A stretch of DNA of 64,000 nucleotides from Micromonospora sp. CB01531. Its GTDB lineage: Bacteria > Actinomycetota > Actinomycetes > Mycobacteriales > Micromonosporaceae. The notes beneath the pieces were generated by a model, which was given only the letters and a program-made list of their open reading frames with translations, ran no database searches and had not been told where the DNA came from. How positions within the stretch are numbered: position 1 is the first letter of the stretch; every line of letters starts with the position of its first letter. Of the stretch, positions 43,917 through 50,924 are shown one piece after another. The stretch is taken from contig NZ_LWLS01000072.1 in the NCBI RefSeq assembly GCF_001905095.1, forward strand, positions 124,001 to 188,000, given 5' to 3'. Made by a program: the position numbers and the translations under genes.

Positions 43917-45173
43917 TCAGACCGCGGAGATGGCCGGCAGCGGGAAGACCAACCTGCCGCCGCGTGCCAGGAACTCCTGCTCCCGCTCGATGAACCCCCC
44001 GCGGTGGACCCAGGGGAGCACCAGCAACTGGTCGGGCCGGCGCGCCTTGGCGCCCTCCTCGGAGACGATGGGGATACCGGATCCGGGAGTGAGGCACCCG
44101 TGCTTCTCCGAGCTGACCTCGCCGACGCACGGCAGGTCCTCGGCGCCGATCCCGCAGTACTGGAGGATCACGTTGCCCTTGGTCGACGCCCCGTACCCCA
44201 GGGTCAGCTTGCCCGCCGCCCGCGACTCGTCGAGGAATGCGCGCAGCTTGTCGCGGTGGTCGCCGACGCGGCGGGCGAAGGTCTCGTACGGCGCCATGCT
44301 GTTGAGTCCGAGTTCGGCCTCCCGCCGGCGGATCCGTTCAACCTGGGCGGTGTCGATCTTGTGCTTGGTCGGATCCTTGACCAGCGTGACGCAGAGGCTG
44401 CCGCCGTTGACGTCGGTGATCTCGGCCGTCGACACGGTGAACCCGACGCGTTCGGCCATCCACTCGATCTGGCGCAAGCTGTAGTACTCGAGGTGCTCGT
44501 GGCAGATCGCGTCGTAGGCGGGGATCTCGAGCAGGGGGACCGCGTAGCTCATCTCGATCATCCACACCCCGTCGTCGGTGAGGATGTCGCGGACGTCGGC
44601 CATGAACCCGAGCGGGTCGGGCAGGTCGTAGAACATCGCGATCGACGTGACGATCTTGGCCTTGCGGTCGCCGTACCGTTCCGCGAACGCCGCCTTCGAG
44701 AAGAAGTCCGGGATCAGGTCGACATCGTCGGGGTAGTACTCCCGCCACTTCTCGCCCGTGGGATCGATGCCCACCCGGGTGAGGCCGTCGGCCGGGTAGC
44801 CCCGCAACAGGGTGGCGTCGTTGCTGCCGATGTCGAGGACCAGGTCGGTGCGGTCCAAGTCGACCATGCCGGTGAGCTGCGCGACCTTCCGGTGCAGGTG
44901 ATTGATCATGAAGGGGCGGATGCTCGAACGGTATCCGTAGTGGACGCCGAACATGAGCGAGAGATCGGCGGTGTGCCGCAGTTGCACGAGGCCACAGCCG
45001 CCCGGGCCGCACTTGACGAGTTCCAGCGGAGCGGTCGGCACGACCTCGCCGGGTCGAGGAAAGATCCCGGTCAGCGCCTGGTTTCCCAGATCGAGAATCG
45101 GCACCAGCGCGCGGTTTCCGCAAATTCTGCACTCGGTGCACTCGGTGATGGCCAGGTCGCCGGTGATGGTCAC
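43917..45173 (-). CDS. dTDP-sugar C-methyltransferase (TylCIII/KijD1 type)
   Basis: About 418 residues in the family's three parts: N-terminal zinc-binding Cys cluster (CTECRICG, then CGPGGCG), SAM domain with VLDIGSNDATLL (~113) and YDAICHEHLEYYS (~215, containing catalytic-region His/Glu), and a C-terminal Methyltransf_14 domain (GYGASTKGNVILQYCG). Such enzymes methylate carbon next to a 4-keto group, usually C3, sometimes C5. GTG at 45171-45173 follows gggagg; a TTG at 45206 is possible. Its operon partners (2,3-dehydratase, 3-ketoreductase) match the mycarose logic, favouring C3. Confidence 0.9.
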   Translation of the reverse strand: MTITGDLAITECTECRICGNRALVPILDLGNQALTGIFPRPGEVVPTAPLELVKCGPGGCGLVQLRHTADLSLMFGVHYGYRSSIRPFMINHLHRKVAQLTGMVDLDRTDLVLDIGSNDATLLRGYPADGLTRVGIDPTGEKWREYYPDDVDLIPDFFSKAAFAERYGDRKAKIVTSIAMFYDLPDPLGFMADVRDILTDDGVWMIEMSYAVPLLEIPAYDAICHEHLEYYSLRQIEWMAERVGFTVSTAEITDVNGGSLCVTLVKDPTKHKIDTAQVERIRRREAELGLNSMAPYETFARRVGDHRDKLRAFLDESRAAGKLTLGYGASTKGNVILQYCGIGAEDLPCVGEVSSEKHGCLTPGSGIPIVSEEGAKARRPDQLLVLPWVHRGGFIEREQEFLARGGRLVFPLPAISAV

Positions 45174-45437
45174 GATGCCTCCCACTTGGTTGCCATTCGA
45201 GTTCAATTCCGAGCTGCCGGCGGAGTCGAGCGGCGGCGCCCCGCCGCGTGGTGTCCGGGCGGGCGGTCCTCAGCGCCGCTAGGACGTCGTGCGTGGCTAT
45301 TCGAGCCGATGATCTGCACTAATTTTGGCCACGAGTGCGGGCGTGGTCATCTCCTGGATTGCGTGCTTGGCAATCGCGGAGAAATGCCGGGCCGGCGGTT
45401 GGCGGAGCGCCGCTTCACGACCCCACGAATGGTGGCG

Positions 45438-46040
45438 TCACGCCCACAACGTCGCCTCCGCTTCCCGGCACCTCTCGTACCGCGGGAGCAGTCCCTGCTG
45501 CTCGGCCTCGGCCAGCGTCAGCGCCACCTGGTCCCGCTCGGAGATGACCAGCGGGATGTCCTTCGGCAGCGGCAGGTTGAGGTCGGGGTCCAGTGGGTGG
45601 AGCGCATGCTCGTTCTCCGGAACGTACTCCCCGGAGATCATGTAGCACATCACCGTGTCGTTCTCCAGCGCAATGAACGCGTGCCCGACGCCGATCGGGA
45701 AATAGACCGAACGAAAGCTGTGGGGATCGACCCGGACGGCGTCCCAGCTGCCGAATGTCGGCGAGCCGATCCGAATGTCCACGACGATGTCCAGCGCCGA
45801 GCCCTGGGCGCAGTACACGTACTTGGCGCAGCCGGGTGGGGTCGCCGTGAAATGCACACCGCGCACCACGCCCCGGCGGGACCTGCTGTGGTTGGTCTGC
45901 GCCACATTGAAGAGCGGCCGGCCGGTCGCCTTTCGGAACGGCGTCTCCTGAAAGGGGGAGACGAAAAGGCCCCGGTCGTCGTGCAGAGCCGTGGGCGTAA
46001 ATTCGACGGCACCTTCGACGGAAAGCTCGCGTATCCGCAC
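45438..46040 (-). CDS. dTDP-4-keto-hexose 5- or 3,5-epimerase (RmlC family)
   Basis: 200 residues of the RmlC cupin: HDDRGLFVSPFQE, catalytic His in SRRGVVRGVHFTATPPGCAK (His and Lys), and VYFPIGVGHAFIALENDTVM followed by YMISGEYVPENE. The family inverts C5 (and C3) to give L-sugars. In a 3-C-methylated pathway it would act as a C5 epimerase, as TylK/TylCVII do. It lies 264 bases upstream of the C-methyltransferase in the same direction. Confidence 0.9.
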   Translation of the reverse strand: MRIRELSVEGAVEFTPTALHDDRGLFVSPFQETPFRKATGRPLFNVAQTNHSRSRRGVVRGVHFTATPPGCAKYVYCAQGSALDIVVDIRIGSPTFGSWDAVRVDPHSFRSVYFPIGVGHAFIALENDTVMCYMISGEYVPENEHALHPLDPDLNLPLPKDIPLVISERDQVALTLAEAEQQGLLPRYERCREAEATLWA

Positions 46041-46126
46041 CGCATCTCCATACAGGTCTGCTCACGAAGCGGGGTTGCCGGCGGTGGCCGGACCGGGCGC
46101 GACGGGCCGGCATGATCGTGGTCGGG

Positions 46127-46159
46127 CCGGCCTGCCGTCCGATCGAGACGGCAGGCTGG
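46127..46159 (-). terminator. Hairpin after the glycosyltransferase gene
   Basis: GCCTGCCGTC/GACGGCAGGC perfect arms (46130-46139, 46147-46156) extended by three further pairs including one G-U, with a seven-base loop. It lies 47 bases beyond the glycosyltransferase stop, so it may separate that gene from the epimerase unit. Confidence 0.6.
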
Positions 46160-46205
46160 CGACGGTGACGCGATCAGGCGGTGGTCGAGCCGATGACCCG
46201 GGCCG

Positions 46206-47504
46206 TCAAGGGCGGTGCCCGCGACGTTCGAGGGTCAGCTTTTCGAGGTCGGGGACGATGTCATTCGGTGTGGGCAGCTCGGCGGCCTCCGCGCTCAGCC
46301 GGGCGGCGTTCCTGGCGAACGCCGGATCGTTGAGTACCCGCAGGAGGTGGCCGCGCAGTCCCTCCGCGGTCAGCCGGCCCGGATCGCTCACATACGCGCC
46401 CGCGCCCTGCTCCTCCAGCCCGTTGGCGACTGCGACCGGGCCCCAGAACTTGTCGTTCCCGAACTTTCCGGGCACCAGGAGCTGCGGCACCCCGTGTTCG
46501 AGCGCCGTGGTGAACGTGCCGAGGCCGCCGTGATGGACGATGGCCGAACAGGTGGGGAGCAGCGCGGTCATCGGAACGAAGTGGACCGGGCGAACATTCT
46601 CCGGCACGCTCGGCAGCGACGCCAGCTGCTCCTTGCTGAGGGTGAGCACCACCTCGACGTCCAGCCCGGCGACCGCCTCGATCAGTTCAGTGATCGACGC
46701 ACCGGCGTTCAGCTCCCGGAACGACAGGCCGAGGGTCAGGCAGACTCGCCTGCGCTCAGGCTCCTCCTGCAGCCACTCCGGCACCGCCGAGGGGCCGTTG
46801 AACGGAATCGGGCGCATCATGAGGTAGTCCATGCCGGGCGGTTGCCAGGTCCACGGCGGCATGGCGTTGATGGTCCACTGGCCCAGCACCATCTCCTCGT
46901 CGAAGTCGAGGCTGAACCGGTCGAGTATCGGCTGCAGGGCATCCCGGATCGGGTCGCGGTCGGGGTTCTTCTCCCGGGCCGCCGTACGCAGTTGCACCAG
47001 CGCATCCGTACTGATCATGAGACGCGCATGCGCGGCGCCGCTGGCCCGTGCGGCCACCGGACCGGAGAAGGCCATGGTCATCCCGTCCCAGATCACCAGA
47101 TCCGGCTTCCAGGTGCGCGCGAAGCGCACCGCGCCGTCGATCACCGAGTCCGGGCTGAAGCCGGTGAAATGGTAGCGGGCCAGCAGGTCGAGTTCGTGGT
47201 GCGGATCCGCTGCAACGTAGTCGTCCTGCACTGATTTGCGCTGCTGCTCGTACGGGCTGTCGATCGCCGCCGCCTGCGGGGTCGTCTCGGCCACCGCGTC
47301 GGCCATCATCGCACTCACGTCGATCTCGCCGCCGATGGAGACGGCGGTGAGGCCGGTGTGGGCGATGTCCTCGACGGTCATTCCCGACGGGTCGGGTTGA
47401 CTGGCGACCCGTACGTGATGTCCGGCCGTCTGCAGCGCCCAAGCCAACGGCGCCATCGCGTACAGATGGGTCCTGCTCGCACAGGTCAGGAAGAGGATTC
47501 GCAT
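46206..47504 (-). CDS. Glycosyltransferase (GT1, DesVII/EryCIII-like)
   Basis: 432 residues of the GT-B antibiotic glycosyltransferase type: MRILFLTCASRTHLYAMAPL at the start and the nucleotide-sugar binding HHGGLGTFTTALEHGVPQLL at ~321. The RRVCLTLGLSFRELNAG stretch (~232) resembles the DesVII/EryCIII group, several of which need a P450-like helper protein; no helper gene is seen here. It should attach the dimethylamino sugar to the aglycone. This is the only glycosyltransferase in the window, implying one sugar, or more genes beyond it. aggagg precedes the ATG. Confidence 0.9.
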   Translation of the reverse strand: MRILFLTCASRTHLYAMAPLAWALQTAGHHVRVASQPDPSGMTVEDIAHTGLTAVSIGGEIDVSAMMADAVAETTPQAAAIDSPYEQQRKSVQDDYVAADPHHELDLLARYHFTGFSPDSVIDGAVRFARTWKPDLVIWDGMTMAFSGPVAARASGAAHARLMISTDALVQLRTAAREKNPDRDPIRDALQPILDRFSLDFDEEMVLGQWTINAMPPWTWQPPGMDYLMMRPIPFNGPSAVPEWLQEEPERRRVCLTLGLSFRELNAGASITELIEAVAGLDVEVVLTLSKEQLASLPSVPENVRPVHFVPMTALLPTCSAIVHHGGLGTFTTALEHGVPQLLVPGKFGNDKFWGPVAVANGLEEQGAGAYVSDPGRLTAEGLRGHLLRVLNDPAFARNAARLSAEAAELPTPNDIVPDLEKLTLERRGHRP

Positions 47505-47598
47505 GGGAGCCTCCTAGGTAACGAGTGCCGCGTCCGAAGCCTCCGCGTCGCGGCGTGACCGTCCCGGTTCACGAGCGGGCTGCGGCAGGACGGCGTGC

Positions 47599-48750
47599 TC
47601 AGGCCGCGCGCCGGTGCGTGCGCGCGTCTACAGCGGCGAGGAGCTCGCGGGCCACTCGCTGCACCTCGGTGTCGGTGAGCGCCTGGTGCAGGGGGAGAAG
47701 CAGGGTGCTGGCCGCGGCTGCGTCGGTACCCGGCAGGTCGGCCGCCGAACCGTAGAGCGGGACCCGGTGCAGCGGCGGATAGCGGAACGTGGTGTAGATG
47801 CCCCGCCGCAGCAGGTCTTCCGCCACCTCGTCGCGGATCTCGGGGTCCAGCTGCACCCAGTAGAAGTAGTTGGTGGAGACGTGGCCGGCGGGCAGCCGTG
47901 GGGGGCGCTGGATGTCCGTGGCGTCTGCCAGCAACCAGTCATATTCGGCCATGATGGCCCCGCGCCGCTTGACGAAGTCGGGCAGCCGGCGAAGCTGGAC
48001 GCGGCCCATGGCGGCGGTGACGTCGTTGCCGATCAGCCGCCGGCCGATCTCGTGGATCTGCTGGTCCCACCAGCGGCGTGGCTCTTTTGCCGCGGCGGCG
48101 AAGGCGCCCCGGTCCTCCATGCCGTGGTAGGCGAGCCGGTGTGCTCTACGGGCCAGCTCGGTGTCCCGTACGTAGATCATGCCGCCGTCCCCGGTCGTGA
48201 TGATCTTGCGGGAGTCGAAGCTCCAGATGCCGATGTCACCGAAGGTCCCGCAGGCCCTGCCGTTCACGGTCGAGGCCACCGAGCAGGCGGCATCCTCGAT
48301 CAACGTGATCCCGCGCTCCCGGCACAGCGCGGCGATGGCGATGACGTCGCCCGGCAGGCCGCCGTAGTGCAACACCGTCACCGCCTTGGTCTGCGGAGTC
48401 AGGACAGCCGCGATGTCGGCGACCGAAGGGTTCAGGGTGCGGGAGTCGACGTCGCAGAAGACGGGACGGGCACCGGTGGCGGCGACGGTGCTGGCGTTGG
48501 ACACGAAACTCACCGCGGGCAGGACGACGTCGTCACCGGGGCCGAGATTCAGCAGTTCTATCGCGAGGCCCAGACCGGAGGTGGCGGAGTTGACGAAGAG
48601 CAGCGTCTCGGGCGGTACCCCGAGGTGGTCGGCGAAGTCCTTCTCGAACGCCTTGGTCTGCTGCCCGTATCCCAGCCAGTTGCTGTCGAACACCTTGCCG
48701 ACGGCCTCGAGCTCCTTGGCGCCGACGCTCGGCTGAAACATGTGGATCAT
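47599..48750 (-). CDS. PLP-dependent sugar aminotransferase (DegT/DnrJ/EryC1)
   Basis: 383 residues of the sugar aminotransferase family: opening PSVGAKELEAVGKVFDSNWL (substrate-site GYG follows), VNSATSGLGLAIELL, LIEDAACSVAS with the PLP-binding Asp (~155) and the Schiff-base Lys in WSFDSRKIITTGDGGMI (~182). The GNDVTAAMGRVQLRRL region matches C4 aminotransferases such as those of enediyne aminosugars (CalS13, SgcA4 type) more than C3 enzymes, but regiochemistry is inferred. With the N,N-dimethyltransferase it gives a 4-dimethylamino sugar. ATG at 48750 with gagagga. Confidence 0.88.
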   Translation of the reverse strand: MIHMFQPSVGAKELEAVGKVFDSNWLGYGQQTKAFEKDFADHLGVPPETLLFVNSATSGLGLAIELLNLGPGDDVVLPAVSFVSNASTVAATGARPVFCDVDSRTLNPSVADIAAVLTPQTKAVTVLHYGGLPGDVIAIAALCRERGITLIEDAACSVASTVNGRACGTFGDIGIWSFDSRKIITTGDGGMIYVRDTELARRAHRLAYHGMEDRGAFAAAAKEPRRWWDQQIHEIGRRLIGNDVTAAMGRVQLRRLPDFVKRRGAIMAEYDWLLADATDIQRPPRLPAGHVSTNYFYWVQLDPEIRDEVAEDLLRRGIYTTFRYPPLHRVPLYGSAADLPGTDAAAASTLLLPLHQALTDTEVQRVARELLAAVDARTHRRAA

Positions 48751-49250
48751 GTGCGTCCTCTCAACAGGCGGTCTGGAGTGCGGTCGGGCCGCGCCGATGG
48801 GTGATCGTGAGCTTTCGGATGCTCCCCGCATCAGCCTCGCCGTTTCCGGTCGGCACTGGGCGCCACGTCGAATTCATGCTCGGGCGGCCCCGTCGGCGGT
48901 CGCATCTCCACGAGTGCCGACCTGGGGCCGGAACGGTGCCGGGTCAGTCCTGCCGGGTCGCGAAGACCATGTGCATGCCGGTGCCGGCTCGCGGAACCGG
49001 CCGCCGGGACCCGATCGGCGGCCCCGCTCGGGGACGCGGCCCCCGTCCGCGGCACCGGCCGGATCCGCGCCCGCACGTCCAACGTCGATGGCCCTGCCCA
49101 GCTGGTCCTCTCCGGCCGTGCGCGATCGTCCGCGCCCTCCGGCGATGGCAATCACGAAGGTGCAGCGGCCGGTCCGGCGGTGATGAGAATCGATTCGCAA
49201 CCAGCCGCACGGCAGCGGCCTTTGTTCGTCACACCCACCTGGGAGCGGAA
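48751..49250. other. 500-bp divergent control region of the cluster
   Basis: Separates the long leftward sugar block from the rightward beta-tyrosine block. An open frame continues upstream of the aminomutase but has no family resemblance and is very Arg/Pro-rich, so it is not coding. Both main operons must start here, which makes it the most likely site for the cluster regulators to bind. gggagcgg at 49241-49248 is the aminomutase ribosome binding site. Confidence 0.55.
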
Positions 49251-50870
49251 ATGACCATGGTCGGAACCGGTGTCCGCGTCGATGTCGATGGCGAGACACT
49301 CGGCGTGCCGGATGTGCGCCGCATCGCCGAGGACAACGCGCGGGTTGCGCTCAGCCCGCAGGTGCTGGAACGCGCCGCGTCGAGCCGGGCGCAGTTCGAG
49401 GAAACCGTACGGCAGAACATTCCGGTCTACGGGGTGACCACCGGCTACGGCGAAATGATCTACATGCTCGTCGACACGGCCAAGGAGACCGAGCTGCAGA
49501 CCAACCTGGTACGCAGCCACAGCGCCGGCGTCGGCCCCCTGTTCTCCGAGCCGGAAGCCCGAGCGGTGGTCGCCGCCCGGCTGAACGCACTGGCCAAGGG
49601 CCACTCGGCCGTTCGTCCGCTGGTCCTGGAGCGGCTCGCCCTCTATCTCAACGAGGGTCTCACCCCGGCCGTGCCCGAGATCGGCTCGCTGGGAGCCAGC
49701 GGTGACCTTGCCCCGCTGGCCCACATCGCCAGTTCGCTGATCGGCGAGGGCTACCTGCTGCGCGACGGCCAGAAGGTGCCGACCGGGCCGGTGCTGCGCG
49801 CGCTGGGCATCGAGCCGCTGCGGCTGCGCTTCAAGGAGGGCCTGGCACTGATCAACGGCACCTCGGCGATGACCGGCGTCGGCGCCCTGGTGGCCTCGCA
49901 CACCCTCGCCCAGGCCCGGCACGCCGAGATCGCCGCGGCGATGGTCATCGAGGCGCTGCAGGGCTCGATGAGCCCGTTCCAGCCGGAGGGCCACGACATC
50001 GCCCGCCCGCACGCGGGGCAGATCGCCAGCGCCGCCAACATGCGCGCGCTGATGCACGGCAGCCGGCTGACCGTCGAGCACGCCGACCTGCGCCGGCAGG
50101 TGGCCGCCAGCAAGGAGAAGGCCAACGGCAACGGCTCCGGCGTGCACCGCTCCGACGTCTACCTCCAGAAGGCCTACTCGCTGCGGGCGATCCCGCAGGT
50201 GATCGGCGCGGTCCGCGACACCCTCAGCCACGCTCAGCTCAAGCTCGAGATCGAGCTCAACTCCGCCAACGACAACCCGTTGTTCTTCACCGGCCGGGAG
50301 ATCTTCCACGGCGCGAACTTCCACGGCCAGCCGGTCGCCTTCGTGATGGACTTCCTGACGATCGCGCTCACACAGCTCGGGGTGCTGTCCGAGCGGCGCA
50401 GCAACCGGCTGCTGAACCGGCACCTGAGCTACGGCCTGCCGGAGTTCCTGATCAAGGGTGAGCCCGGCCTGCACAGCGGCTTCGCCGGCGCGCAGTATCC
50501 GGCCACCGCGTTGGTCGCCGAGCACCGGACGATCGCCCCGGCCAGCACCCAGAGCGTGCCCTCAAACGGCGACAACCAGGATGTCGTCAGCATGGGCCTG
50601 ATCGCCACCCGCAACGCGCGGCGGGTGCTGCGCAACAACAACATCATCCTCGCGCTGGAGTTCCTCGCCGCCGCGCAGGCGGTGGACGTCTCCGGGCGTC
50701 TCGACGGGCTCAGCCCGGGTGCCCGCGTCGTCTACGACACCGTGCGTTCGCTGGTGCCCAGCCTCGACGACGACCGCTACATGGCCGACGACCTGGAGCT
50801 GATGGCCGCCGAGCTGGAACGCGGCACGCTGCTCGACGCGCTACGCGACGCCGGCATCAGCCTCAACTAG
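49251..50870 (+). CDS. Tyrosine 2,3-aminomutase (MIO enzyme, SgcC4-like)
   Basis: 539 residues, the same length as SgcC4 of C-1027. The MIO cofactor triad Ala149-Ser150-Gly151 is in GSLGASGDLAPL. The catalytic Tyr60 (IPVYGVTTGYGEM) and Glu68, the Glu associated with aminomutase rather than plain lyase activity, are each three positions below the SgcC4 numbering (63, 71, 152-154). NSANDNPLFF and HGANFHGQP complete the active site. It converts L-tyrosine to beta-tyrosine. ATG at 49251 is fixed by the ribosome binding site and the match to SgcC4's N-terminus. First gene of the beta-tyrosine operon. Confidence 0.95.
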   Translation: MTMVGTGVRVDVDGETLGVPDVRRIAEDNARVALSPQVLERAASSRAQFEETVRQNIPVYGVTTGYGEMIYMLVDTAKETELQTNLVRSHSAGVGPLFSEPEARAVVAARLNALAKGHSAVRPLVLERLALYLNEGLTPAVPEIGSLGASGDLAPLAHIASSLIGEGYLLRDGQKVPTGPVLRALGIEPLRLRFKEGLALINGTSAMTGVGALVASHTLAQARHAEIAAAMVIEALQGSMSPFQPEGHDIARPHAGQIASAANMRALMHGSRLTVEHADLRRQVAASKEKANGNGSGVHRSDVYLQKAYSLRAIPQVIGAVRDTLSHAQLKLEIELNSANDNPLFFTGREIFHGANFHGQPVAFVMDFLTIALTQLGVLSERRSNRLLNRHLSYGLPEFLIKGEPGLHSGFAGAQYPATALVAEHRTIAPASTQSVPSNGDNQDVVSMGLIATRNARRVLRNNNIILALEFLAAAQAVDVSGRLDGLSPGARVVYDTVRSLVPSLDDDRYMADDLELMAAELERGTLLDALRDAGISLN

Positions 50871-50882
50871 GGAGGCCTCGCC

Positions 50883-50924
50883 ATGACCATCTTCTCGGCA
50901 GTTCAGCCGATCGGGAAGCCGTGA
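50883..50924 (+). CDS. 13-codon micro-ORF coupled to the molybdoenzyme gene
   Basis: ATG at 50883 has gggagg at the right distance, encodes MTIFSAVQPIGKP and stops at a TGA that overlaps the molybdoenzyme ATG (TGATG). The ribosome binding site seems to serve this micro-ORF rather than the large gene, so translation of the latter may depend on it. The peptide resembles the N-terminal FSxxQPxG of tryptophanyl-tRNA synthetases, so it may also be a stub of a lost gene. Confidence 0.4.
   Translation: MTIFSAVQPIGKP

Noticed and set aside
43128..46115. Plus-strand open frame of 995 codons across three sugar genes
   Set aside because: It crosses several minus-strand genes with strong motifs and has repetitive low-complexity sequence; a shadow.
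48801..49250. N-terminal extension of the aminomutase
   Set aside because: Arg/Pro-rich and unlike the family; the ATG at 49251 has a good ribosome binding site and gives exact SgcC4 length.
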